Shown piece by piece: positions 15,167-26,505 of a DNA stretch of 64,000 nucleotides. The notes under the pieces are model-generated. The model did no database searches. It saw only the letters and a list, made by a program, of their open reading frames with translations, and was not told where the DNA came from. A program made the translations under genes and the position numbers. How positions within the stretch are numbered: position 1 is the stretch's first letter; each line of letters starts with the position of its first letter. Source of the DNA: Cadophora sp. MPI-SDFR-AT-0126 (Eukaryota; Ascomycota; Leotiomycetes; Helotiales; Ploettnerulaceae); contig JAGMVK010000003.1 in assembly GCA_020747065.1 (NCBI GenBank), positions 2,170,001 through 2,234,000 on the forward strand, in the 5' to 3' direction.

Positions 15167-18100
15167 ATGGACCAATTTCAAGATCGAGCAGATGCCCAAA
15201 TATGGAATGCAATCGAGGCAAAGAATCTCAAGCAAGCCTTAAAGCTAGTCGACAAGCGACTGGCAAAAAAACATACTCCATACCATGAGGTGAATCAGAA
15301 CATATTCCAGAACACCGCACTCACTGGTCTTCTTCAACATATCCTAAACCTGACCACGTGATCGAAATCAATTTTCATTTTGCTGATTTTATGCCTAGGC
15401 ACTCAAAATATATATTCGGGCTCTCTCACCTCAAGCCACTGAAAAAGCAGCCGTTCTTGTGCATTTAGAAGAACTGGCCGAAAAGAAGACTGCACCTTCA
15501 GAGCTAGTGGTCACCGAGCTGTATGATGATGCCCTAACTGAGGTCCTTCCTGATCCGCAAGAAAATTGGGCGAGGATTATTGGTGAACTGCGATGGCAGT
15601 GTGTGAAAGCATCGCCAAAGAATGAAGACACAAGCTTAAAGTGCTTCCAAGCATGTCTTGCAAGAAACGATTTAGATCATGCTCGGCAGGCAAGTCAAAA
15701 CACCATACATATCTACCTAGCTCTAGTCTTACTTCTTTCCCAGCTTAAAACTTTTGTTGGCATATGCTAATCTCTCCTTAGATTGCTAACAGCCTCGAGA
15801 AAAATTTCACTAAAAATCATGCTTACATTTTCTGGAACATATCCACCATGTATCTATTTTCAGTAATCGTCCCACTTTCACGATTGCTTTGGACTTACTA
15901 ATGAGTCCAGATGTCGCCTAAATGTCCAGAAATGCAAAAGAAGATATGGGGAGGCCTAGCGTTGGGCCAGATTGGCAAGCTCGCAACCGCCACAAAACAA
16001 GCTGTTGTGAGTCGGTCTTGCAAACGAAGCCTGGCACGGAATTGACATCCAGCTAGGATCAGAAACAACTGCCGGTCCGGTCACTACAGTCACCTCAAGA
16101 GCTGCTTCTACTTCACAGGATTACAAGATCCTATGGGAAGACCGAGGCCAGTTTGGAATACCTTCAGGACCCGCTTCTCGGACCCGAGTCAGTTGTGGCA
16201 AAGGGCGAGTGGGAACTCTGGCGCATGAAGCTGGACTTGCTTCAAAAATCACAGAATTGGAGAGTCACTTTTGAGACTACTGGATCACTTCTCAAAAGAG
16301 CACGCACGTCAGACACAGCTTTCCAATACGCTGAAGCTCGACTGAGTGATTGGATTGTATGGGACGCCTACATCCGATCAGCAAAAGAACTGAACACAGC
16401 TGAGTCAGTATCACATTATTTGTTCATCGGCTCAAGGTTCTGACAATAGTACCAGGCTCAACAGCCAGGTAAGGGCAGAAATTGAGGCTCATCTTGATCC
16501 AGCTTGCAAAATTGATAAAGGCTGGAAGAGAAATGCCTCCTTGGCCTTGGTCAAGTTTGCTTTTGAGGGTACTAACAGGCCTTCGATGGCTTCGGGTGAT
16601 AATGATGTCTCATACCGAGTCACAACCATTTCCAAGTACTTGCAGGATTATGGCAATGCAAGCACCGCATACAATGATCTTAGACCATTTGTTGGTCAAT
16701 TAAGTCAGCATGAGCGGAAACAACTGCAAAGTGTCCTAGACAGCAAAAGCGGATCTCGAGATGTAAGTCATCGAGTGGCAGTATTCACAGCTGACATTCA
16801 ATACTTTTTCATAGTGCTATCCTGACCTTTTATGCAGCTTTCAACCATCCGTCACATCACTGAGTCGATAAACACAGATAAGCTAAAATATCTGCTCAGA
16901 TGCTGCCTGCCTGAATTGGAGCGTAGTCAAAGTCCGGATAACAGAAGCGCAAGTGACGGCTTTTCATGCATATCGTGCTCCGAGATATGTAGCATCAGCT
17001 GCAGGAATTGTCTCAAATTTATTGCAGAAGAGTCCATTAAATCCTATCGAATCGCCACCAGTGACGATAATCTTGTGGCAGATCTCCCCTCGACAGATCG
17101 TCACCCAGCAGACGACTATTCTGTCCTGGCAGCGATGTCTTTGATCAAACTCGCCCTAGCAGAGTCTGTTGGCAGTTCTGCATCCATTAATAGCAGCAAA
17201 ACCAGTTATCTTTTACAGGCCGCAGTCCTGCTCGAAGTTGCTTCGGTACCTTCCCAATCCAACTTCCAGATATCCTTGATGCTGGTCCGCCTTTATTGCT
17301 ATCTTGGATGTGGATCCTTGGCCATGAGAGCTTTCGAACGACTATCACTCAAACAGGTTCAACTCGACACACTGTCGTACGTTATTCTCGACAGAATATC
17401 CACTTTCCATCCGCATCCCTTCGCCCAACTTCCCGATGATACTGACAAGACCCGGACTCCACTCGAACAGCTACAAAAGCAGCGAAAGCTTTACAACAGT
17501 GCCGAAGAGCATGCCATCAAGAACGTCTGGCTTTCTTTCAAACACAGCAGCTACAACTCAGTCTTCGAAATCAAAGAAGTCCAAGATAGCCTATCTCGGA
17601 GCTTGGGCAGAGTTATGTATGTTGCTGAAAGTACCAAGATTGCTCGATTGTTAGAACCCAAGAAGCCATTGGCCGAGATCTTGCAAGAGTACGATGTCAT
17701 TGGTATGTATAGCTCTCAAAGTGTACTTGACGAAGCTGATTTTAAGAAGCACCAAATGTGGAGCTGTCTGGAGCTACACTGGTTGACACTAACGATTATG
17801 AAACTTTCCCCAACTACGAGAGCTCTGCCGGTCCAAGGTTCGAAGAGCTTAGCAGATTTGTTCCCTGTCCAACTGTAAGTAATCCATCTTCACCACATAT
17901 CAAAGCCTAACACGACTCAGGACTCCCGGTATCGGCAAAACCTCATCACGCAGAAACTCCTTCTTATCATTGACCCATCAACTCCTATGAGCGGTGAAGG
18001 TCTTTTCCTCCAGCAGTGGCTCAAGCAGTATCTTGACTTCAAAAAGAAACATCAGTCCACGAAAGTGGGATCTGAAGACCTGACTGGGCCAGAGGCACTG

Positions 18101-18673
18101 GCAAAGTCGACCTATGATGCAATGGCTCTTATCGTTTATCATGCCTGCGATCCTGCCCTGTGGACCGAGCCAGATATCAAGGATAAGCTTGATGGCTACA
18201 ACAAGGATCTAATTGAGAGTCTCGAGAAGCACCTCGCCATCATAGATAAGTTGGAAGACCTGGGTCCTGCTTTTGCCAGTACTCTGCATGCCTTGTATGC
18301 AGCCCATGAAGTCGGAACTGCTATGGTCAACTTCTGTTGTTATATGTCGAGGAAGGGCAGAGATGTGTATGACAAGCAGGCAGAGGCTAACAGGACGGTT
18401 TTGGATTTGGCACACCGTCTTTTGCAAGCTACGATTCGCAAGTGTGCCGCCGTCAAAAAGGGACTTGACGAGGGTGGCTGGATCGATAAGGTCCTTGAGT
18501 CCTTGCTGCCAGATGGGACAGGACGAGAGCAGGGAGTGTCGTCCGCTATTGTAGAAGCTTTGAGGGAACATCTCGATGAGAGTTTCATGGAGCAGTGGGC
18601 CGGCGAGGTCGCTGAGAGTTGGAGGGACTCTGTTACTGGATTGTCTCTACTCAAAGCACCCGCCAAGGCATAG
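15167..18673 (+). CDS. MDM20: NatB N-acetyltransferase auxiliary subunit Mdm20
   Basis: Non-catalytic, ribosome-anchoring subunit of the NatB N-terminal acetyltransferase, which acts on Met-Asp/Glu/Asn/Gln starts; yeast mutants have actin and mitochondrial inheritance defects. Exons: 15167-15289, 15399-15689, 15782-15862, 15911-16006, 16057-16403, 16456-16762, 16838-17702, 17747-17874 and 17921-18673, giving 996 residues. Early TPR-like helices start MDQFQDRADAQIWNAIEAKN. A mid-protein Cys cluster (CISCSEICSISCRNC) precedes HPADDYSVLAAMSLIKLA. The segment TNDYETFPNYESS needs the intron 17703-17746, because the frame otherwise stops near 17876. The second intron has a GC donor (CAG|GCAAGT). 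The TPR-rich helical architecture and length fit the family. Its catalytic partner Nat3/Naa20 is not in the window. Confidence 0.92.
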
Positions 18674-19104
18674 ATGTTGAGAATTTGGATGAATTAGTTG
18701 GAGCGCAATCATTTGGGTCGCTTTTGAGATTCCTCTTATCTTGCATAGCCCTCTGTTCATGGGGGTATGATCGCTTTTCTACAAAGCAGTAAAGGCTAGT
18801 CCACCCTTGGCCTTCAGAATACTGCTGTTTTGTTGCCTGGTACCTGGTGAAAACAGAAGCTCCAGACGCCTGAGCACTTTCAAGTATGCTTTCAAGTTAG
18901 CTGGGACAGTAGAAGAGCTCAAGCACTCACTTAATTTCGATCTCACACAAATGTGTCTGGATAATCTCTTCTGTCATACGCACTGATCAAAGTGACCTGC
19001 CAAGGGCATGCCTTGCCGCTGAGCATGAATTTCCACTTCAACCATTCACTCACAAAGCAGACTTCGAAACAGTGCATGAAAACATTGCATTATATTTTTA
19101 ATTA
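18674..19104. other. Intergenic between convergent MDM20 and ILM1
   Basis: 3' flanks of both genes; nothing else seen. Confidence 0.5.
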
Positions 19105-19743
19105 TCACATCATGTCTTCCTCTGCCGCTCTCCTCTGTTGAATCCTCAATGCCATCTCCCTCCTCTCCTCCCGCAGTGTAACAAACACCCAGAACCAAGT
19201 GATCATTTCCACAAATGCCCAGGTGAAGAGCACCCGGTTCTTCAATCCCTCACCCCATGAGCTCGGCTGGTAGGTATTCGTTGTGTATATAGGCGATTTG
19301 CCGGAGAAAGCGTAGGAGTAGATAGTTATGCCAAAGAAGAGTACAAGCCGAACCGGTGCTGTTTGGGCAATTAGCTTTTGTGTGTTGCTTGTCAACAGAC
19401 GGGGAAGCGAACCTTGTGAGCCCCAGTGGTACTGCGAGATCTCTTCTGGGAGGGAGATGGAAACCAAGTCACTGACTCCTACGACGAAGAGTACGGCGGC
19501 GAGGAAAGATAGTGGTGCGGATTGGGTCTCGAAAGAGCGTACGTGTGGCTACATATTTTGGTTAGCCACAGCCTCAATAAGTGTACAGGATTCCGGCATC
19601 TATACCAAGCCCATAGCCTCTCCAATTATAAACACCAGTGTCTGATCTGCTATGGCATTTGGATTTGTGAGGAAGAAGAAGGCGAGCGTGATGTGGAAGA
19701 GGGAAAGGGACGTTATGATCGTTGCGCCTGAGATGATTGCCAT
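19105..19743 (-). CDS. ILM1: Ilm1 family membrane protein
   Basis: Small polytopic membrane protein of the Ilm1 family (increased loss of mitochondrial DNA), ER-localised and implicated in mtDNA maintenance and potassium channel function in yeast. Exons on the minus strand: 19743-19606, 19548-19413 and 19358-19105, giving 175 residues. The start MAIISGATIITSLSLFHITLAFFF opens a first membrane segment. Further hydrophobic segments lie at SFLAAVLFVVGVSDLV, RLVLFFGITIYSYAF and LFTWAFVEMITWFWVFVTL, separated by SPIYTTNTYQPSSWGEGLKNR. The C-terminus is charged (REERREMALRIQQRRAAEED). The last intron (19359-19412) is 54 nt, stop-free and in frame, so retention would add 18 residues. Family call is by overall pattern. 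Confidence 0.83.
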
Positions 19744-20086
19744 TTTGAAGGTTGTTCATGAGATGTAGGGAGGCGAAGTGGTCGGGAGATTGTGATATCT
19801 GGCAAGATATTTGACTTATAAAGAGAAGGTAAAGTACGCGGTGTCTTACAACATGGTCATGCAGCCATATCTGGTGTACAAATGTTCGAACAAGCCTGCA
19901 AGCCTGGTCAAAAGATCAAGGGGGAAATAAGGTTTACATGTTTATCCGAGCCGAGACATCAGGGGTCCAATCAAGCAGCCAAAACATCACAGCTTCAGAG
20001 CTTAAAAGCTACCCCTCCACAACAAGCTTCTCCGCGCCTCCCCTGACTGCTGCATCCTCGGGCGACCTATGCGCCTATGAGTAGAG
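19744..20086. other. Divergent ILM1/CDC43 promoter region
   Basis: 343 bp between divergent start codons. No specific element was assigned. Confidence 0.5.
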
Positions 20087-21632
20087 ATGTCGGAGAGGAC
20101 TCTGGAGAAAGAGAAACATATCAAATATTGGCAACGATGTCTCAAGTCTCTCCTCCCAACCGTCTACACAAGCACAGACTCCTCGCGCATGACACTGGCC
20201 TTCTTCATCCTGTCTGCATTGGATCTCCTAGGCGTCGGCCCCTCTACATTCCCTGAGCAGGATCGCACAGGCATACGAGAATGGATTTTGAAGGGCCAGC
20301 ATCCGAACGGTGGGTTCTGCGGATCTCCGAATCATCGGTTTCCTGATCAATATTATGTTGATGTCGGTAACGGGATACAGCAGATGGATCCTGCGAATCT
20401 GCCGGCGACTTTCTTTGCCTTGTTGTGCTTGAGTTTTGTCGGAGGACTGGATAGAGTGGACAGGAAGAAATGTCTGAAATGGTTGAGGACTCTGCAGAGG
20501 AATGACGGGAGTTTTGGAGAGCTCGTCACACAGGATGGATTCATTGAAGGTGGAAGAGATATGCGGTACTGCCTGACTGGTATGGCTGTCAGATGGATCT
20601 TGGGGGGTGATGGAGAAGACGCACAGGCCGATGTTGACATTGATGGTTTGGTCGATTATATTCGAGCTGGACAGGTATATTTCAGGAGCATAATTATGAA
20701 AAGTTGAGAGCTGATCTATGCCAGACATATGATGGTGGCTTTTCGGAATCCTCTGAACATGAGGCACATGGTATGATACTCCACCATTCGTGATAGATCA
20801 AATTGACATATTCTGTAGCTGGGTATACGTATTGCGCCATAGCAGCCCTCTCACTCCTCGATCGTCGTCCCAGTATATCCTCTGAAGGTGCAGCCAGCCA
20901 GTCTATGAGTTCCCGACCTGGCCTCACGGACCATATTGCGACTGTCGGATGGCTTGTGTCGAGACAGGTGGAATATCTAGATGAGGACGAAGATGACGAT
21001 AGTGAGGACGAGGAAGAGGAGCCAAGGCGGCCTGCTATTGAATTGGCAGGTGTGTACGAAGACGACCCTCCAGCTGCCAGCCCCCATCATCATGAATTTG
21101 TCGGAATAAATGGTCGCTGTAACAAGCCCGTCGATACCTGTTATTCTTTTTGGGTCTCTGCATCGCTCAGTGTAATCTATCCACCCTCGAGATGTCCGAA
21201 ACTGTACTAATCATACTGAACCATAGCTACTTGGAAAAGACAACACTTCTCTTTTAGATATCAAGTCCATTCGTAGATTCTTGTTTAATCAAACTCAACA
21301 TGCTATCGGAGGATTTGGCAAAGTGCCGGGGAACCCGCCAGGTGAGTGACCCTATATCTCCGCCACGACGGTTTCTGACTATTCTCGAAGACATTTACCA
21401 TTCATATCTGGGTCTTGCAGCACTGGCAGTCATGAAGGAACCAGATATCAAACCGTTAGATCCGGTACTCTGTATCAGTACGCAGCAGAAAGAGATCATT
21501 GAGGATTTCCGGAGAAGTGCGGCGGTCCCAGTCAGGCCGTATTGGAAGCATGGATATTGTTTCTCGATTCGGGAGGACGACCCCGAATTCGAGAAAGTCA
21601 TGGCTTCAAATGAGGGGCCCCTGAATAGGTGA
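20087..21632 (+). CDS. CDC43: Geranylgeranyltransferase type I beta subunit
   Basis: Catalytic beta subunit of GGTase-I, which attaches geranylgeranyl to CaaL proteins such as Rho1 and Cdc42. Exons: 20087-20674, 20725-20770, 20819-21171, 21227-21341 and 21391-21632, giving 447 residues. Prenyltransferase alpha-alpha barrel repeats are visible as GGFCGSPNHRFPD, DGSFGELV, TYDGGFSES and HAIGGFGKVPGNPPD. Zinc ligands are expected at Asp/Cys in PVDTCYSFWVSASL and His in DIYHSYLGLAAL. An acidic insert (DEDEDDDSEDEEEE) sits in the middle of the barrel, more extended than the catalytic core requires. The alpha subunit (Ram2) is not in the window. The last codons AAT AGG TGA overlap a possible donor (AG|GTGAGA), so a further short exon cannot be excluded. 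Confidence 0.93.
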
Positions 21633-22417
21633 GAAAGATAGCGGATTTAACGCCCCAAAAGAGATGTGCCGTACATACGTCACGATATCACTCTTGCTCG
21701 CGCCATGCCAAAGGGAGGATTTGTAGATAGCTTGGTTCTCTGACGAACGAACCTTAGCCACGGAGAGAATACCTCTGTAAAGGTTGGCCGTCAATGCCAG
21801 CTCGTACATCTCGGCAGATATTTAATAATCTCAGGAACACGAGTATGCCATGGCGGAGACAAGAAAAGTGATCGGACATGGCGAGAGGCATGAAAGCGCC
21901 CATTGATGGGACACTTTCGTTCTATTGAGCGATGCGAAACTTTCGAGTCTGATACCTCACCAGACATGTATAATCTGTACACTGTGTTCTTAACGCCAAG
22001 CGAGACTTTCGATGATCAATAAAATATCTTTTCATCTTCAAAAGTCATACCTCACTTTGGTGTTGATATTGGATTCGCAATAATCGAGTTTGGATGAGAC
22101 CGCGACTTCCGGCTGTTACTGAATATGAACAACTTCAGAGTACAAAATATTGCTGATGATATATGATCCTTAAAATAATCGAAGAGAAATCCAACAATTC
22201 TCATTCATCAATAACGTTCTGCAAATTTCTAGGGGCTTCACCGAACTTCTTCTATCCCACTTTCATAGCGCAATTCTAAAGATGATCTTCGTCAGCTCGG
22301 CTCTTCCGAGCCGAACTTCGAGAGCTGAAGGTGTAAAACGACAACTTCACAGCTCCCCAAAGTACGAGTTCATCTCTGTACTGATTCAATGGTCTACAGT
22401 CATTTCAGAACATTGCG
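21633..22417. other. Intergenic, nothing recognised
   Basis: AT-rich spacer between CDC43 and the M20 peptidase. No coding or repeat structure was recognised. Confidence 0.5.
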
Positions 22418-23617
22418 ATGAAGCTTACACTTTCAACATTGGCTGTCCTCGCCAATTGGGCTCAATTAGCCCGCTCAATTGATTCATCACAGGAACCTTT
22501 ACAACCCCACTTCGAAAGCTCTTCGACCAGCTCCCTCCTTGCCCTCCACAAAGGTCTCGTCACACATGAATCAATCTCAGGCAACGAAGAAAGCGTAGGC
22601 AAATATTTAGCCAAGTACCTCAAGAGCAAAAATTTCACCGTCGAAATCCAAGAAGTCGAACCTCGGACGTCAGAACACCCTCCCCGCGAGAATGTCTTTG
22701 CCTACATTGGCGAGTCGCGTAAGACTCGAACCCTCATATCTTCGCACATCGATACGGTGCCACCGTTCTGGAAATATGAGAGGAGAGGGGACGAGATCTG
22801 GGGCAGAGGGAGTGTCGATGCTAAGGGCAGTGTTGCAGCACAAATCATTGCTGTGGAGGAGTTGCTCGCGACAGACAAGATCCAGGAGGCCGACGTAAGC
22901 CTGCTTTACGTTGTTGGAGAGGAAGTCGGTGGAGAAGGCATGCGCAAAGCAAATGATCTGGGCCTGGAATGGCAGACAGTCATCTTTGGAGAACCCACGG
23001 AGCTCAAACTTGCCAGCGGACACAAGGGCACAATGGGGGTGCAGATCAGCGCGAAAGGCAAGGCGGGCCACAGTGGCTATCCCGAGCTGGGGAAGAGTGC
23101 AAATGCTATGCTGATACCTGCTCTGAATGCGCTGCTGAATGTTGAGTTACCTTCGAGTGAGAAATACGGAAACACCACTCTAAACATTGGCCGTATGGAG
23201 GGTGGAGTCGCAGGAAATGTCATCCCAGAGAATGCGAGTGCCCTTCTGGCTATTAGGATCGCCGATGGTTCGCCGGAAGATATTCAAAAGATAATCGTGG
23301 ATACAGTAGAAAAGCAGGGCGAAGAGCTAGATGTCAAGTTCTTAGGTGGCTACGGACCAGTTTATATCGATAGTGATGTCCCAGGTAGGGTTCCTTTATC
23401 TGGTAAAGTGGACTTGGCTAACGTCCCTCTAGGCTTTGAAACTATTACGGTGAATTATGGGACAGACATTCCTAATCTAAAGGGAGAACATAAGAGATAT
23501 CTCTATGGACCTGGGACTATCTTGATGGCTCATAGTGACCATGAACACTTGCTAGTCTCGGATCTGGAGACTGCTGTCAAGGGGTATAAAGCCTTGATTG
23601 AGCATTCATTGAAGTAG
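22418..23617 (+). CDS. Secreted M20 metallopeptidase (carboxypeptidase/ArgE-like)
   Basis: Predicted secreted or vacuolar zinc exopeptidase of the M20 family, 383 residues. Exons: 22418-23384 and 23433-23617. A signal peptide is evident (MKLTLSTLAVLANWAQLARS). Metal-site residues appear in family order: His/Asp in SSHIDTVPP, Asp in GSVDAKGS, the catalytic Glu pair in VVGEEVGGEGM, Glu in FGEPTELKLASGHKG, and a final His in MAHSDHEHL. The lid/dimerisation domain lies between, with KAGHSGYPELGKSANAML and GGVAGNVIPENA. The 48-nt intron (GTAGGG donor, CTAAC branch, TAG) is stop-free and in frame; removal restores DVPGFETITVNYGTD. Fungal relatives are annotated as probable carboxypeptidases or acetylornithine deacetylase-like enzymes. 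The secretion signal favours peptide degradation over arginine synthesis. Confidence 0.9.
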   Translation: MKLTLSTLAVLANWAQLARSIDSSQEPLQPHFESSSTSSLLALHKGLVTHESISGNEESVGKYLAKYLKSKNFTVEIQEVEPRTSEHPPRENVFAYIGESRKTRTLISSHIDTVPPFWKYERRGDEIWGRGSVDAKGSVAAQIIAVEELLATDKIQEADVSLLYVVGEEVGGEGMRKANDLGLEWQTVIFGEPTELKLASGHKGTMGVQISAKGKAGHSGYPELGKSANAMLIPALNALLNVELPSSEKYGNTTLNIGRMEGGVAGNVIPENASALLAIRIADGSPEDIQKIIVDTVEKQGEELDVKFLGGYGPVYIDSDVPGRVPLSGKVDLANVPLGFETITVNYGTDIPNLKGEHKRYLYGPGTILMAHSDHEHLLVSDLETAVKGYKALIEHSLK

Positions 23618-23684
23618 ATACAATACAAGTAGGTGACAATCGTCATTACAGCTTCTTGTCCTGAATTGTAGATCTGAAAATGAT

Positions 23685-24668
23685 TCATGCCTCATTCTCC
23701 GCTTCTAAGTTAAACACGGGATCTGTGACGACCTCTTCAAAATCCCTCGCCCAACACACTGAAGACCTCATACCTTCTTGCAGACTGCCAATGTGCACAA
23801 GATCAGCACCAAGGCGCTTAAGAGTATCTATCAAAGTACTCTCCCTGTCTGTGGACATGACAATGCCTTTTACACCTTCTGCAGTCAAGCACTCGATGTC
23901 TGTCCCAGAGTCACCAATGTAAACAACCTTAGAAAAACTTGTCTTAGAACCCGACCTCCACTTCTGTAGAAGCTCGTTCATTGCAACCATCTTTGCATCA
24001 GAAGTTGCCATCACTGGCCCACTATTTGGACCTAGAAGTATTCCATCCTTATCTGGATGGTTTGCCAGCACTTCAACCTCTTCTGCTCCTGCTCCAAGGC
24101 ATGCTTCCAGAACTCCACGAATGAATTGGCTCGAAAAGTTGACAGACACTACGCCCCAGATAGCCTTTGAATCACCGACTTGCTTGACAAAGTCCTCGAA
24201 TCCTTTTCGGACATTCACATCGCCTTTCTGGAAAGCATCTCTTCCTCCCTTTCGCCACTGAGCATCCGAAATCTCCTTGAAGATTCCAGACTTGCTCACG
24301 CGCGCGAAGCTTGCCAGCTCGATGCTTTTCAAGTTCCTGTAGTAACTTACTTCCTCAGCAAGTGTTTTGCGGTCTTGCTCCGCCGGCTTATGGCCACGCG
24401 AGAATCGCGAATACTCCTCGATATAGGTATCAGAGAGCTCTTTCCACAAATCTGCAAAGTCCTTTCCTGTGGCTTTCTGAAATGCGATAGCGAAGTTGGC
24501 TATGGTGGAGATTGTGTCTTTTTGTGTTATTGTGCCGTCGAAGTCGAGGATGAAGGCTATGCGTGAGGATTCCGTGTCCATCGTATTTCTTGCTCGGGAG
24601 CAGAGCAGACAGAGCAGTAGGGTCACGGAAAAGATGGTAAGTGCTTTGATGGTATTTCGATGGATCAT
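23685..24668 (-). CDS. HAD-superfamily phosphatase
   Basis: Haloacid dehalogenase-type phosphatase, 327 residues from ATG 24668 or 298 from ATG 24581. Motif I is ILDFDGTITQ (nucleophile Asp and acid/base Asp), motif II lies around VVSVNFSS, a candidate motif III Lys is in ATSDAKMVAM, and motif IV is YIGDSGTDIECL. The helical cap between motifs I and II contains WKELSDTYIEEYSRFSRG. Fungal relatives include the Cto1/phosphoserine-phosphatase-like group; the substrate is unknown. The longer start adds a hydrophobic stretch (IKALTIFSVTLLLCLLCSRA) that could be a membrane anchor or signal. The shorter start gives a soluble enzyme and matches the catalytic domain edge. The sequence alone does not decide. 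It converges with the M20 peptidase, only about 70 bp away. Confidence 0.87.
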   Translation of the reverse strand: MIHRNTIKALTIFSVTLLLCLLCSRARNTMDTESSRIAFILDFDGTITQKDTISTIANFAIAFQKATGKDFADLWKELSDTYIEEYSRFSRGHKPAEQDRKTLAEEVSYYRNLKSIELASFARVSKSGIFKEISDAQWRKGGRDAFQKGDVNVRKGFEDFVKQVGDSKAIWGVVSVNFSSQFIRGVLEACLGAGAEEVEVLANHPDKDGILLGPNSGPVMATSDAKMVAMNELLQKWRSGSKTSFSKVVYIGDSGTDIECLTAEGVKGIVMSTDRESTLIDTLKRLGADLVHIGSLQEGMRSSVCWARDFEEVVTDPVFNLEAENEA

Positions 24669-26505
24669 GAAAATCGAAATAGTTGCACACTTAATCAGAT
24701 TGTCCAAGATACGTTGTATTTTAAATCGGTTCTTTCGAGAAAACTTCTGTGATGTTGTTTACGGAGTAGTCTACCGAATAGCTGGTCGGGAACCTGAATC
24801 ATCATGTCAATTAAGCTTAACCATCCTTTCAGGGGTACAAATCCGCGATGTCTACAAGTTTTTTTTTTTTTTTACAGCTTTTGGGACATGACAAGGTCCA
24901 TCGCTTCGAGGCTTCGAGCGGAAAGGGGTTGAGGAGTCAAGTCTATGGCAGATTTTATAAACACTGCTAATAAACATCATTAATACCATACAAGACAACT
25001 TGATGATGATGTAACACAAAGTGGATCTCTCGTATTTACTTTCTCACGGCTGCGGAAGGAGAAGATGTGGGTCTTCTTCATACCCGACACAAGTCGCTAG
25101 CAAGGTATTTGAGCTCACCCTTCCAATCGGATTCTGACAATCGTGGGATGGAGACGGGGGCTATGGGCTCCACACAGTTCATGTTGAGCCCTGGAAGTCA
25201 AATACTGTAATTCTACAGAGCATCAGAATACAATGTGGGACCACTTGGAGATGTTTCTATCGCAAGCAAGACAAAGTCTGTGTTTACACAAGTAGTATTC
25301 GTGGTACCTACAGTCGAGAAACAGTATATGATAGCTTGGAGGAAGACTCTTTCCACATGGACGTTGGATGTCATTTGCTTTTCTCTTTACATTAAAGAGG
25401 GCTTTCGCCAAGAGATACCAGCGCTGTCATACTTGACTTTCTTACCTACTGTAGCAGTGCCAGGAAAAACAACAAGGAAAGAAAGAAAGAAGCAAGACGA
25501 CATATTGATGATTGAGGTGCTGGTCTGTCACTGTCTTGGGTTTAGTTGAGTTCCATTGAGTGCTGTGGGTGAAATTAACTGGAACTGGGCGTCAACCAAT
25601 CCCGGGCGTCCGCGCTTCTACAGGCGACTCGACCTACTCAATGCTCACTGCTCAATCTATCTATCTACTGCTCTGTCTGTCAGCATCCATCACACGATAA
25701 CAAACCCGCCGCCGGTTTCATTTCTTCCAACAGCAAGCAAGCTGAGATATTTAATCGAGGATCTCGTCGATTCTACAGCCAGCGCCATCAAGCCCCCGTC
25801 TTTTTGAGCGCCCAACGGGTCTGCTGTGAACGGAGCGAGGTAAGGCAGTCATCCATGCGCCCATCATTCAACTCGGCGACCAGCCATAACCCCACCACCC
25901 ACCGCAGATTCACAATCACAATCAGCATCACAATCGCAATCATCCGCTGACACTTCTCCTGGTCTGTAGACAAAGAAACGCTTTTCGGCGACGACTTCAG
26001 GATCAAATCTTCGCATTTGGGGGCTATTTAGCAGCGGTCGCATTCTTGCCCGACGCAACAGTTTCATTCCATCCTTGGACGCCGGGCGACCACGAAGACG
26101 AGAACTACACCACGAACAAAGCAATCTCCATCTTGAGCGAATACTCCACATTCTGCACATCGATTAGGCAGTCGCGACAAAGGGGCAACTATTCGAAGTT
26201 CTGACGTCGGGTCGATCGCTGTTGAAGCCAGCCCAGAGACGACAACGGAGCCGGTCAGGAACAGTAAAGCCAGGCAGCGACATCTAAAGTCCTCGAACGG
26301 TTTCACAAATTCTGGAGTCACTATACAACGGCATTTGGAAGCACACACTCTACTTGCGACGCCTTCTTACTGGACAGTTCGTTGTTTCGCGCGCTTCACT
26401 GAGCATAGCCTCCTTCAGGCTCAGCCACCCCGCAGCGTGAGGCTGACAGCAATTCGAGAAAGCCTGACGGTGTTCTAAGAACAGCAACATCAACAACAGG
26501 TCGGC
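24669..26505. other. Long intergenic region and probable CRZ1 leader
   Basis: It contains a 15-nt T run at 24859-24873, pyrimidine-rich promoter-like DNA near 25,640-25,740 and roughly 700 bp of apparently non-coding leader before CRZ1. Long leaders are common for fungal regulators. No gene was recognised. Confidence 0.45.
26439..26446 (+). promoter_or_regulatory. CDRE-like GAGGCTGA motif
   Basis: The octamer resembles the core of the calcineurin-dependent response element bound by Crz1 and lies 60 bp upstream of the CRZ1 ATG. A single short match is weak evidence; it may lie in the transcribed leader. Confidence 0.2.

Noticed and set aside
16953..17144. Alternative reading frame within MDM20
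   Set aside because: It looked protein-like, but the other frame continues without break to HPADDYSVLAAM and matches the family pattern as I know it.
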